Assembly (NCBI RefSeq): GCF_000235445.1
Contig: NZ_JH378829.1
Span: 466,806-530,805 of the forward strand
DNA length: 64,000 bases
DNA from: Johnsonella ignava ATCC 51276
Lineage (GTDB): Bacteria; Bacillota; Clostridia; Lachnospirales; Lachnospiraceae
Direction: 5' to 3'
The notes under the pieces are model-generated. The model was given only the letters and a program-made list of their open reading frames with translations, was not told where the DNA came from and made no database searches. Position 1 is the stretch's first letter. Every line of letters starts with the position of its first letter. This document shows positions 35,533 through 44,287 of the stretch, piece by piece. The translations under genes and the position numbers were made by a program.

Positions 35533-37044
35533 TCAAAAAAACGTCCGTCTTATATATCCTGCAACACCTTTAAAATCCATTATAACGGCATGAATTACCG
35601 CACCTGCTCCTGCCATTATAAATGCACAAAATATCAGTGTAAGCCAGCTGTGGGGTTTTATAATACCGACAGCCGCCTTAAATACCGCCGTCATCAAAGC
35701 AGATGATATTATATGCGGTATAATAACCTTATAAAATTTCAAGACCTTTACATGTATGCAGTATGCCGCATATATAGGAGTAAATATAAGATTTATTAAT
35801 GTCATTATCACTGCAGTGGTAAGCACTATCGCATACGGTCCCAGATTGGTATATTTTAATAAAAAGTACATCCCCAGAGTATTTGCAGCTCCGCCTAAAA
35901 CTGTAATTATACAGGGCATCCTCTTTTTTAAAGCGAGTGTGCTTATATAATACATAGGATGTGATATTCCCTCAGTTATTGATATGGATATATTCACCAT
36001 CGTAAGCATGTATAAAAGTCCGGTATTCTGTGAAGGCAGCCAAAGCCTGTAATAAAGCGGTCCGAGTGCCACAAATCCGGCAAAGGCGGCATTTGAAAAA
36101 TATCCGCATATTTTCATCGCCTTTGACGTATCCTTTATAAATAAATCCATATCACCCGTTGAATAGCTTTTTAACATATGCGGCTGAAAAGGCTGAAATA
36201 CTACCTGATAAAGCATTGAAAACATAATTACTATGGTTTTTGTAACCGATATCTCGCCGGTTTCAACACCTGAAAGCATAAGGTTTGAAACTATAAGATC
36301 CAGACCGCTGTTTAATACATTACCTACACTGTTTACAGACTGCCAGATCCCGTTTGACATCATCTGCCAAACCTTTTTAAATGAGGCAAAAGACTTTTTA
36401 AAATGAAGATTTGGAGTAAGTTTGTTTTTTAACACTAAATTGCCTGCCAGTTTTACAATTGAAGCACTTAGTGAGCCTATACCCAAAAACCATATAACAG
36501 GTTCAAAATTAAAAAATAATATAATAAGTATAGCGGCATCACATAAATATGATAAAATATTTACCGTGCCTAAAAGATCAAGTCTGTTTTTTATATAACT
36601 CCCCACACTTAACGGAGTAATAATGGTAGTAAAAACAAAATTTAAAAAAACCAGTATAAATAAAATCTTGACTGAGAATACTAAATTCACCGGTATTTTT
36701 AAAAGATGTTCCATATTCAGTATTAGAGGCAGTGCACCTGCAAAAACAACTCCCGGAAGCAATATACAGCCAAGCACCGAGGATGAGTAGTATTCACCTG
36801 CCTCCTGCATATTTCCCTTATGGTAGGATATTGAAATATATCTTACTACAAAGGTTGTAAGTGCTACTGTAATTATTTCCGCATACGAAACTGCGGTTTT
36901 AGCTATTGATACAAAACCGTAGGCTTCAATACCCACATTATCGGTAATATACGGTGTCAATAAAAAGTTTATAGCATAGCTTATAAAAACTCCAAATCCC
37001 GTTATAAGTATAGTCTTTGCAAGTTTAAAATTATCCCTTGACAT
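35533..37044 (-). CDS. wzx: Wzx-type polysaccharide flippase
   Basis: This is a 503-residue MATE/MOP-superfamily exporter with about 12-14 membrane spans that flips undecaprenyl-linked repeat units across the membrane. Visible features are FISYAINFLLTPYITDNVG at the start, ISVTKTIVIMFSMLYQVVFQPFQPHMLK mid-protein and paired hydrophobic hairpins throughout. Its neighbour upstream is the split polymerase, completing a Wzx/Wzy pair. Presence of this flippase together with a Wzm/Wzt exporter in one locus is unusual. A teichuronic-acid or oligosaccharide exporter of the same superfamily is the main alternative. Confidence 0.85.
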   Translation of the reverse strand: MSRDNFKLAKTILITGFGVFISYAINFLLTPYITDNVGIEAYGFVSIAKTAVSYAEIITVALTTFVVRYISISYHKGNMQEAGEYYSSSVLGCILLPGVVFAGALPLILNMEHLLKIPVNLVFSVKILFILVFLNFVFTTIITPLSVGSYIKNRLDLLGTVNILSYLCDAAILIILFFNFEPVIWFLGIGSLSASIVKLAGNLVLKNKLTPNLHFKKSFASFKKVWQMMSNGIWQSVNSVGNVLNSGLDLIVSNLMLSGVETGEISVTKTIVIMFSMLYQVVFQPFQPHMLKSYSTGDMDLFIKDTSKAMKICGYFSNAAFAGFVALGPLYYRLWLPSQNTGLLYMLTMVNISISITEGISHPMYYISTLALKKRMPCIITVLGGAANTLGMYFLLKYTNLGPYAIVLTTAVIMTLINLIFTPIYAAYCIHVKVLKFYKVIIPHIISSALMTAVFKAAVGIIKPHSWLTLIFCAFIMAGAGAVIHAVIMDFKGVAGYIRRTFF

Positions 37045-37168
37045 TTATCTCCTTTAAAATACCTGCATTTTTTATAAATGCGTTTTAAATTTTATATATT
37101 CTCTTTAGGTAAATGCTATTTAAATGATATATATTCTTTACACAATCGTCCTTTATGCCTGTATAATG

Positions 37169-37798
37169 CTAAATATTTTCATTTGATTTTTCTATATTGC
37201 ATGCATGATAACATAATAAAAGAGGGCACCATGCAACTATATTTCCCAAGCCGACTTCAAAAATCATTTCAATAAAATATGCCGCCATTATAAATATAAG
37301 TGTATTTGCAAAATCTATTTTTATGCATTTCCTTAAATTTGAAACGGCAGCTAATATTAAAAACAGCGTTATAATAAAAAATACAATTCCTCCCTGCCAG
37401 AGGGTTTCAAGCCATTGGTTATGTGAATTTACAAAAGCCTTGCTTCCAAGCATTGAAGCCGCATCCGCATTTGACATATCGCCCCATCCGAATACAGGTC
37501 TTTTTGATATCAGCAATAAAACCATCGCCCATGCCGCCGTCCTGTTTGAAAATGTCAGATCCTTGCCAAAAAGCCCTTTTATAATAGGTGCAAGAAATGA
37601 AACGCTTCCAAAAATAATTAAAATTGCAGCTGCGGCATATACCAGTAAAACTATATATGGCTCTATCCTTACTTTTATCCTCATTTTAAAATCAGACAAA
37701 TATATACCTGAGGCGGCAATAAGCGAAACTATAAGTGAAGTGCTTGAGCGCAGTATTAAAGGTGTAATTATACTTATAAAAGTGATAAAAATAAGCAT
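37169..37798 (-). CDS. wzy: Wzy-type polymerase, C-terminal part (frameshifted)
   Basis: These 209 residues form the second half of an O-antigen/capsule polymerase: several membrane spans and the large external loop with SNRTAAWAMVLLLISKRPVFGWG and NSHNQWLETLWQGGI, the conserved Wzy_C patches. Its own ATG lacks a ribosome site, and it overlaps the N-terminal part by 25 bases in the -1 frame. A -1 shift at the A7 tract of 37807-37813 would fuse the two into one protein of about 400 residues, the usual Wzy length. I read it as one gene that is frameshifted, either by true programmed slippage, by phase variation, or by a sequence error. Confidence 0.8.
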   Translation of the reverse strand: MLIFITFISIITPLILRSSTSLIVSLIAASGIYLSDFKMRIKVRIEPYIVLLVYAAAAILIIFGSVSFLAPIIKGLFGKDLTFSNRTAAWAMVLLLISKRPVFGWGDMSNADAASMLGSKAFVNSHNQWLETLWQGGIVFFIITLFLILAAVSNLRKCIKIDFANTLIFIMAAYFIEMIFEVGLGNIVAWCPLLLCYHACNIEKSNENI

Positions 37799-38367
37799 AT
37801 TTTTTCTTTTTTTGTTTTTAATAAAAAATACCGTATATATGCCAGTATAAGCAATGCAAGAAACCAGAATATATGATTATTCTTATTGCCGAACACCCAT
37901 TGTGAAAATTCACTGCTTGACCACTGATTCCACTCTATTGTAGTTTTATATAAACCTGACGGAAATAAAACCACTGACACAAAATCTATTAAAACATAGA
38001 CGAATATAATATAGTATAATATATTCACTGCTCTGTAAGTATGTTTCCTTAACATATAGTCTATAAATGATGCCATAAGCACAATCTTTGCAGATGATAT
38101 TATACTATGTATGTCTCCGTTTTTATTTATAAATGTATTTGCTACAATATAGATATAATAAAGTGTAAATAAATAAATAAATCCTGAGGGCTTATATAAA
38201 CGTACAAACAGCAAATAGAATATAAAAAGCACACATATATTTCCAAGCAGCTTTATAACCGCATTATTCGCAAAATATGCCGGCATAAGCATAACTGCCA
38301 GACTGAAAAAAAATATCAAATCCGTTTTATTTAATTTTATAATTCCCCTGTTATTTATATTTGTCAT
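37774..38367 (-). CDS. wzy: Wzy-type polymerase, N-terminal part (frameshifted)
   Basis: The 197-residue first half of the repeat-unit polymerase has about five to six membrane spans (DLIFFFSLAVMLMPAYFA, NICVLFIFYLLFVRLY, FIYLFTLYYIYIVANTF, NILYYIIFVYVLIDFVSVV, HIFWFLALLILAYIRYFL) and no catalytic-loop motif. The frame runs through codons ACA-AAA-AAA-GAA and ends soon after at a TAA. The hydrophobic pattern continues smoothly into the -1 frame, which encodes the C-terminal half. Alone it is unlikely to work. It lies 71 bases after the preceding glycosyltransferase gene. Confidence 0.75.
   Translation of the reverse strand: MTNINNRGIIKLNKTDLIFFFSLAVMLMPAYFANNAVIKLLGNICVLFIFYLLFVRLYKPSGFIYLFTLYYIYIVANTFINKNGDIHSIISSAKIVLMASFIDYMLRKHTYRAVNILYYIIFVYVLIDFVSVVLFPSGLYKTTIEWNQWSSSEFSQWVFGNKNNHIFWFLALLILAYIRYFLLKTKKEKICLFLSLL
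37807..37813 (-). other. A7 slippery tract (A_AAA_AAA) in wzy
   Basis: On the coding strand the zero frame reads ACA AAA AAA GAA, forming the heptamer A_AAA_AAA followed by G. Tandem slippage by one base back gives AGA AAA AAT ATG and enters the frame of the C-terminal half. No strong downstream stem-loop was seen. The same homopolymer could also change length during replication. Confidence 0.7.
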
Positions 38368-38438
38368 CTATATATTTTCCTCGCCAATATAATTAAAATC
38401 AACAAATGCAGTCGTTCAATTAAAAATAATAAGTATAA

Positions 38439-39626
38439 TTATTTATTCGGGGTCTGCATATCATTAATTGCGGAATCTATTATATTTTTCATATATACCT
38501 TAGCAGCCCGTGGCGAAAAATATTCTTCAAATATATCTATAATTTCCGGATTTTCTTTTTTTACATCAGTATCCTTAAGCATTTCAAGTACCTCCTTATA
38601 TCTTTTTGCAGTATCACATAAAAATATAAGTTTTTCCTTTATTGTATTTTCTTTATATAAATCAAGCTTCTCATAGTATCCCTGAAGACTTTCAGTGCTG
38701 CCTAAAAAAACTTTGCCGTATGAAAATGCCTCCGCCGTCTTAATCTTCATGCCTCCGCCGTCAGTAAGCGGTGCAATTACAATATCTGAATATATGTAAA
38801 AACTGCTTAAATCCTCACAAAAGCCTATGACATAAACATCATCATCATCAAAATAATCTTTAAGACATTCAAGTCCCTTTCCAACTATATATAAATCATA
38901 ATATTGCCGTACATATTTAAATACATTTATATAAAACCACTTTATACCTTCTATATTCGGATAATATGATGTACCCACAAAAAGGATATGTTTTTTGCCC
39001 GTTTCCTTATACGGATCTTCAGGCTTTTTTTCAATATAACAATCATTCCTGTCCACACATACCGGAAGATAAAAATCGGAGTGTATATTATAATGTTTAA
39101 AAAGCAGCTCATCCTCTCTTTTATTCAAAACTATATTTTTATCAGTATATTTAACATTAATAGCCTCATTTTTAATTCCTATCATAAAATCTATCTTATC
39201 TATAAAACGGCTCCTTTTAATCCATATAGCAAAAAGCTCAGCCTTTACATCATGAAAAAAAGAGACTACAGGCAAACGGGGAAATTTTGTTTTTATTTTT
39301 TTTACAAGTCTCCCGAAAAAAGAGTCATCAACAAATACAAAATTTATATTTTGGCTTTCTATTATACTGCATATATCTTCTATAATATTATCTGAAAATA
39401 AGTATACATTCCCCTGTATATGCCTTATTATACGCTCAAATGGATTTTTATATTTTCCGTACGCAATATAGTTTTCTTTTTTTAAAGGTGCCGCCTGAAC
39501 TGAAACATCCACTATAAAAACATTATCCGCTCCGACAAGATTTATAAGTGTGTCTCTATGCATCCTTGCACCCACGCCTGCGCCTGAAGTAAGGTTCAGT
39601 TCCTTTGAAATAAACATATATTTCAT
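38439..39626 (-). CDS. GT4-family glycosyltransferase
   Basis: This is a 395-residue GT-B fold enzyme, probably retaining and sugar-nucleotide dependent, adding one sugar to the repeat unit at the inner membrane face. The N-terminal half has LNLTSGAGVGARMHRDTLIN. The C-terminal nucleotide-binding half has HILFVGTSYYPNIEGIKWF, YVIGFCEDLSSFYIYSDIVIAPL and GGGMKIKTAEAFSYGKVFLGS, the GT4 E-x7-E-type region in variant form. It overlaps the next-upstream gene by four bases, confirming the operon. Donor and linkage cannot be read. Confidence 0.82.
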   Translation of the reverse strand: MKYMFISKELNLTSGAGVGARMHRDTLINLVGADNVFIVDVSVQAAPLKKENYIAYGKYKNPFERIIRHIQGNVYLFSDNIIEDICSIIESQNINFVFVDDSFFGRLVKKIKTKFPRLPVVSFFHDVKAELFAIWIKRSRFIDKIDFMIGIKNEAINVKYTDKNIVLNKREDELLFKHYNIHSDFYLPVCVDRNDCYIEKKPEDPYKETGKKHILFVGTSYYPNIEGIKWFYINVFKYVRQYYDLYIVGKGLECLKDYFDDDDVYVIGFCEDLSSFYIYSDIVIAPLTDGGGMKIKTAEAFSYGKVFLGSTESLQGYYEKLDLYKENTIKEKLIFLCDTAKRYKEVLEMLKDTDVKKENPEIIDIFEEYFSPRAAKVYMKNIIDSAINDMQTPNK

Positions 39627-40807
39627 ATATTACTCCCTTTAAATATTTCATAATATTTATTTATCTCATCCTGATTGCCGTAATTACGTTTTGAAATCCA
39701 ATCAATATATTTTTGTTTATTTATAAGCATAGACTCTATCCCGTCCGCAACGGACTGTGCATTTAATTCCGTTATAATACCCTCGTTTTCATCTATCTGA
39801 TCATATACTGTAGGATAGCGTGTTACAACTATAGGCTTTACCAATATCTTTGCTTCGTCAATTACAACCGATTTGCCCTCAAACCTGGAAGTCTGTACTA
39901 TTATATCTGCGTTTTTCATAAAAGGATAAGGATTTTTTTTGGTTCCTGCAAGAAAAAAATGATTCTCAAGAGCCGACTGTTTAATCTGATTTTCAAGCTC
40001 TTTTTTTAATCTGCCGCTTCCAAGCACAATCCATATAAAATCCATACCTCTTTTTTTTAATATTGCAGCTGCTTTAACTGCAATATCAAAACCCTTTTGC
40101 TCTTCAAGTCTGCCCACCGATAAAAGTTTTATTTTTTTAGTATTAAATACTTCAGGCATAAATTCATCAGCCAGTTTATGTACTGCCTGTGATGAGGTCA
40201 GATTTGGCAGCATATATATCTTGTCTGCCTGCGAAGGAAATGTCTTTTTTAATACTTCAACACAGATATCGGAAATACTTATTATCTTATCTATTTTTTT
40301 AAAGTATTCAAGATCCATGTTTTTATCATGTGCTATCTGTGAATAATCATTATGTATCCAGCCTATCTTTATATCGGCATTAACTTTATCTGCCAAAAAA
40401 TATACAGGTTCACAATGCATATATGCAATACCTATATCATAATGCATTTTTATTTCTTTTATTTTATTTTTATAAAATTTTTTCCACCTGTACTGGCGGC
40501 TCTTAGAACCTCCGCCCGCAGCCGCTTTTGATATAATTGTGCATATTACATGCATAATACTTAGTATAGGATGCTTAAACGAAAAAATTTTATTTAATGA
40601 GTTTTCATAAAGTACATGAAGATCTTCACAGTCTGAAATAAGCTTTACCTCATCCGGAAGCTGTGTTAAAAAAAAACCCTCCTGCTGGAATAATAAAAGA
40701 TCTACATCATATTTTTTAAAATCAAAAAGACAAAGAAGATTAACAAGACTTCTTTCAGCTCCTCCGCTTCTTAAACTGCTCATAATAAATAAAATTTTCT
40801 TTTTCAT
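39623..40807 (-). CDS. GT4-family glycosyltransferase
   Basis: A 394-residue GT-B glycosyltransferase. LFIMSSLRSGGAERSLVNL at the start is the acceptor-side loop typical of capsule GT4 enzymes. The C-terminal half has KIKLLSVGRLEEQKGFDIAVKA, FIWIVLGSGRLKKELE, ENHFFLAGTKKNPYPFM and the E-x7-E-like SRFEGKSVVIDEAKIL. It probably transfers a hexose to the growing lipid-linked repeat unit. Its stop overlaps the start of the following glycosyltransferase (ATGA). Substrate unknown. Confidence 0.87.
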   Translation of the reverse strand: MKKKILFIMSSLRSGGAERSLVNLLCLFDFKKYDVDLLLFQQEGFFLTQLPDEVKLISDCEDLHVLYENSLNKIFSFKHPILSIMHVICTIISKAAAGGGSKSRQYRWKKFYKNKIKEIKMHYDIGIAYMHCEPVYFLADKVNADIKIGWIHNDYSQIAHDKNMDLEYFKKIDKIISISDICVEVLKKTFPSQADKIYMLPNLTSSQAVHKLADEFMPEVFNTKKIKLLSVGRLEEQKGFDIAVKAAAILKKRGMDFIWIVLGSGRLKKELENQIKQSALENHFFLAGTKKNPYPFMKNADIIVQTSRFEGKSVVIDEAKILVKPIVVTRYPTVYDQIDENEGIITELNAQSVADGIESMLINKQKYIDWISKRNYGNQDEINKYYEIFKGSNI

Positions 40808-40902
40808 AATGACTCCCTCCCGTATAACTTTCTCCTGTTATAACATCATTCCCTTCAACAGATCCCTAAATCGGATATTATAATATTGATACAGAGCCTA
40901 TA

Positions 40903-41820
40903 CTATATGACCTCAGGAAGCTCTATCCAATCTCCGAACACTTTATTCCAGTACGGAGGATCAAACCTTTCAAATCCGCTTAAATGGAAAAATGTAAGCT
41001 CACCAAAATAAAGCTTTCCGTTTATATCGTAAAAATCAACCCTTACATGCGGTATATTTCTTGACAACAAGCCGGCATAATACTTCATTTGTTCAAATGA
41101 ATCCGGGCATTTTAAAGGTTTATATGAGTTTTCATCTGTATTTATAGGAAGGTGCTTAAAATCACTGTCATAAAAGTCATACTTTACACCTGTTTCCTGA
41201 TTTTCTCTGCCGCTTGCGGTAAAAAGTGCCTTTACTTCACCATTAAAACAGAAAAATTTATAATCCTTTAATTCATATCCTGATTCATCAACCATATATT
41301 TTTCCGCAATCACACGTCTTTTTACATGCTTATAAGGCCACTCTCTATTTTGTATATAGTAGTTTTTTGCCAGGCTTGCACTTATTTTTTTTCTTGCAGC
41401 AGATATATTAAACTGTGATTTATCTTTACATATTACAACTCCTCCTGAATCATGTGTACATTTTAATACAAATTTATCAGGAAGAATATTAAAGTCTATT
41501 TCATCAAAGCTGTCCCACACCCCAAGCGTAGGTATTATATGTTCTTCTCCTATAATTGAAGCTACATAATGTTTTACTTCGTACTTATCTACCATATTTA
41601 TATATTCTGCTCTGTGATTGTAAAGCTTTAACCACTGAAGTTTTTCATCATATGTAACCGGGTTTTCCAAATCCGGCTCATACCCGAATACATTTTTAAA
41701 TTGCATTTTTACAAATTTCTCATCAGATATATGATTATAAAAACCAAGCTTTGACATAAAGATAGTTCTTTTATATTTATCTGTTAATACACTGATAACT
41801 TTTTTGAATTTATCTTTCAT
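40903..41820 (-). CDS. TupA-like ATP-grasp polysaccharide enzyme
   Basis: This 305-residue protein belongs to the ATP-grasp family named after TupA (teichuronopeptide synthesis), members of which join an amino acid or similar carboxylate to sugars. Landmarks are the N-terminal VTYDEKLQWLKLYNHRAEYINMVDKY, the ATP-binding PDKFVLKCTHDSGGVVICKDKSQ, VIAEKYMVDESGYELKDYKFF, and the metal/phosphate end HVRVDFYDINGKLYFGELTFF. In this locus a likely acceptor is the carboxyl group of a galacturonic or glucuronic residue. That would make the glycan an amino-acid-decorated uronic polymer, which is an inference. Short non-coding gaps flank it on both sides. Confidence 0.88.
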   Translation of the reverse strand: MKDKFKKVISVLTDKYKRTIFMSKLGFYNHISDEKFVKMQFKNVFGYEPDLENPVTYDEKLQWLKLYNHRAEYINMVDKYEVKHYVASIIGEEHIIPTLGVWDSFDEIDFNILPDKFVLKCTHDSGGVVICKDKSQFNISAARKKISASLAKNYYIQNREWPYKHVKRRVIAEKYMVDESGYELKDYKFFCFNGEVKALFTASGRENQETGVKYDFYDSDFKHLPINTDENSYKPLKCPDSFEQMKYYAGLLSRNIPHVRVDFYDINGKLYFGELTFFHLSGFERFDPPYWNKVFGDWIELPEVI

Positions 41821-41990
41821 TTATTTTCCTCAAATATAATATATTATTATACAATTACCAAAAGTATAAAAATTCGATGCAAGCTTGCCTGCAAGGGAAT
41901 TTATTATCTTTTTACACCTACATCATATTATAGTATAGTATAATTGTGGATTTTAAATTTCCCGGTAATAAATAATTACAGTATATTATT

Positions 41991-43109
41991 CTATAAATCC
42001 ACAATTTTATGCAGGACTTTATCCCACCTTAAAAACACCCTGTTTATATCAAGGTATTTTACACTTTCAAAAGCCCTTTCTCCCATTGTTTTTCTTTCTT
42101 CACCGTTTCCCATAAGAAACTCCATCTTCTCTGCCATTTTAACCTCATCGCCTATGTCTACAAGATAGCCGTTTACTGCATCCTTTATTATATCTGACGG
42201 ACCGCATTTGCATCTTGTCGATACACACGGCGTTTTCGCATACATAGCTTCACATAATACATTTGGAAAGCCTTCATAAAATGAAGACAATACAAAAATT
42301 CCCGCCTTTTTCATCTCGAAAAACGGTGTATGTGTAACACCGCAAAGTTTAATTCTGTCGCACATACCTATATTCTTTATATAAGCTTCAAGCTCTTTCT
42401 TCATACAGCCCTGACCGAATATTTTAAGTTTCCAGTCAGGGAATTTTGCCGCAGTCTTTTTAAAGGCATTTATAAGTGTCTTAAAATCCTTTTGTTTTTC
42501 AAGTCTGCCTACTGAAAGAACGGTGTTTTCTCTTTTTATATCGTTTTCATCAGAATTTTTCGTATCTTCTTTTATACACTGTAATTCCAGCTCTTTAAAA
42601 TCAAGAGGATTTTCAAGAACAAATATTTTATTCTGAAGATATTTAGGATAAGTTTTTTTTACTTCATGCGTCTGTACTATAACAGCATCTGCAAATCTGT
42701 AAAAAAAACAGCTTATTGTAAATATATATCCGGGATATTCCTTAAGCAGGTAATTTCTGTCGCATACCACTATCCTGCTTTTTGAAAATATTCCTGCAAT
42801 TATAAGCATTATATTGCAGCGGCTTAAAAATGATACGGCTACCTGAGGCTTTCCCTTTTTAAGCCGTCTTACAGTATCTCTGATATCACGAAAAACTTCA
42901 ACAAATAATGATAAGAAAAATCTGTTTTTAGCCTTATTATTATATTTTATAACATTTACATTTTTATCAATATTATAAAATTGAGGTCTTTTTTCATACG
43001 AGATCAGATTTACCTCATTATCTCCGGCAGCAAAATATCTTGCCAGATTTGCCATTACATGCTCAGCTCCGCCGCTTGAAAGGCTACTTATGTAAAAGTC
43101 TATCTTCAT
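41991..43109 (-). CDS. GT4-family glycosyltransferase
   Basis: A 372-residue GT-B enzyme. The N-terminal ISSLSSGGAEHVMANLARYF and C-terminal TVLSVGRLEKQKDFKTLINAF, WKLKIFGQGCMKKELEAYI, IKLCGVTHTPFFEMKKAGIFV and SSFYEGFPNVLCEAMYAKTPC (E-x7-E) place it firmly in GT4, close to amylovoran/GalNAc-type capsule transferases. It overlaps the preceding glycosyltransferase by 26 bases, indicating coupled translation. A non-coding gap of about 170 bases separates it from the ATP-grasp gene. Confidence 0.9.
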   Translation of the reverse strand: MKIDFYISSLSSGGAEHVMANLARYFAAGDNEVNLISYEKRPQFYNIDKNVNVIKYNNKAKNRFFLSLFVEVFRDIRDTVRRLKKGKPQVAVSFLSRCNIMLIIAGIFSKSRIVVCDRNYLLKEYPGYIFTISCFFYRFADAVIVQTHEVKKTYPKYLQNKIFVLENPLDFKELELQCIKEDTKNSDENDIKRENTVLSVGRLEKQKDFKTLINAFKKTAAKFPDWKLKIFGQGCMKKELEAYIKNIGMCDRIKLCGVTHTPFFEMKKAGIFVLSSFYEGFPNVLCEAMYAKTPCVSTRCKCGPSDIIKDAVNGYLVDIGDEVKMAEKMEFLMGNGEERKTMGERAFESVKYLDINRVFLRWDKVLHKIVDL

Positions 43110-44253
43110 ATTCCTTAAGTACCTCCATATATGTAACCCTTTCCCCCTTAAACACTCTTAAAAGCTGATCCACTGCAATATCCCAATTGTATCTTTTAAG
43201 TACATAATCCGCAGCAGTGCTTTTATAATCTTCAACTATATCCGGATTATCCAGAAGATGCTGCAGCTTTTTATATAAATCTTCCTCATCCGATTTTTTA
43301 AAGCAGGCAGCCTTATCTTTTACAACCTCCGTATTTTCAGGAATATCACTTACAAGACAGCAGCAGCCATATGACATGGATTCAAGAAGCGTATTTGCCA
43401 TACCCTCAAGATTACTTGGCAGTGTAAATATATACGCATTACTGTAAAGCTCTCCTATTTCATCTCCTGTTATATAACCTATAAATTTAATTCGCATGTC
43501 ATCTGCCCCGGCTCTTTTTAAGCTGTTGTAATATTCCCTGTCAGCCTCTGCGCCTCCGGCTATTATAAGTTTTTTATCCGTATCGCATTTTTTAAAAGCA
43601 TTTATAAGATAATGAATACCTTTTTCAGGAACTATCCTCCCGAGAGAAAGTATATAACTGTCCTTATCTATGCCATATTTATTCTTTATAATACGGGCTT
43701 TGCGTTTTTTAGGCTTATCTATTCCGTTTGCAAAAAGTAATGAATCGGCATTATATCTTTTATCTATATAGTCCTTCATATTTTGTGATAAAACCATACA
43801 TACATCAGCTTTTTTTGCTGCGGTTTTTTCACCGAATTCAAGATATTTTTTTGCAAAGCCGCCCCACTTGTCTCTTTTGCTGTCAATACCGTGAAGTGAA
43901 GCTATACACCTGATTTTAAAAATTTTTGCAAGCCGGATTGCGGCACATGGACCTGATGCACAGTAGCTTACTACATCATATCTCATAAATGCGGCATGTA
44001 TTGTTGCCAAAAATGAGTATATAATCACACCTGCTTTTTTGTTTCCTGCCGGAACAGTAATTATCCTGACACCCTTGTAGCTTTTAAGCCTTTTTTTATT
44101 ATATTTTTTCCCGAAAACATTATCTCCGCCTCTGTTATACACATAAACCTTATGCCCAAGTGCAGCCATCCTTACCGCATGCTGCTCCACACATTTTTCA
44201 ATACCTCCCTCATTTGAGGGTATACGCTTATGCCCTATAATAGCTATCTTCAT
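43084..44253 (-). CDS. GT4 glycosyltransferase with DUF1972-type N-terminus
   Basis: A 389-residue enzyme whose first domain (IAIIGHKRIPSNEGGIEKCV, EQHAVRMAALGHKVYVYNR) is the DUF1972 form found in rhamnosyl- and galactosyltransferases that often act second in a repeat unit. The donor domain has YILSLGRIVPEKGIHYLINAF, DKKLIIAGGAEADREYY, RIKFIGYITGDEIGELYSNA and PSNLEGMANTLLESMSYGCC. It lies directly after ugd and before another GT4. Given rfbC in the locus, rhamnose transfer is possible, but a uronic-acid or hexose donor cannot be excluded. Confidence 0.88.
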   Translation of the reverse strand: MKIAIIGHKRIPSNEGGIEKCVEQHAVRMAALGHKVYVYNRGGDNVFGKKYNKKRLKSYKGVRIITVPAGNKKAGVIIYSFLATIHAAFMRYDVVSYCASGPCAAIRLAKIFKIRCIASLHGIDSKRDKWGGFAKKYLEFGEKTAAKKADVCMVLSQNMKDYIDKRYNADSLLFANGIDKPKKRKARIIKNKYGIDKDSYILSLGRIVPEKGIHYLINAFKKCDTDKKLIIAGGAEADREYYNSLKRAGADDMRIKFIGYITGDEIGELYSNAYIFTLPSNLEGMANTLLESMSYGCCCLVSDIPENTEVVKDKAACFKKSDEEDLYKKLQHLLDNPDIVEDYKSTAADYVLKRYNWDIAVDQLLRVFKGERVTYMEVLKEYEDRLLHK

Positions 44254-44287
44254 ATAAATAAAACCTGATTCTCCAAAATATATTTTC

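Noticed and set aside
38988..39395. Plus-strand frame of 135 codons
   Set aside because: Antisense to a well-supported GT4 gene and very rich in Ile/Tyr/Phe from AT bias.
43084..43109. Frameshift between two adjacent GT4 genes
   Set aside because: Both genes are complete GT-B enzymes; the 26-base overlap is normal translational coupling.
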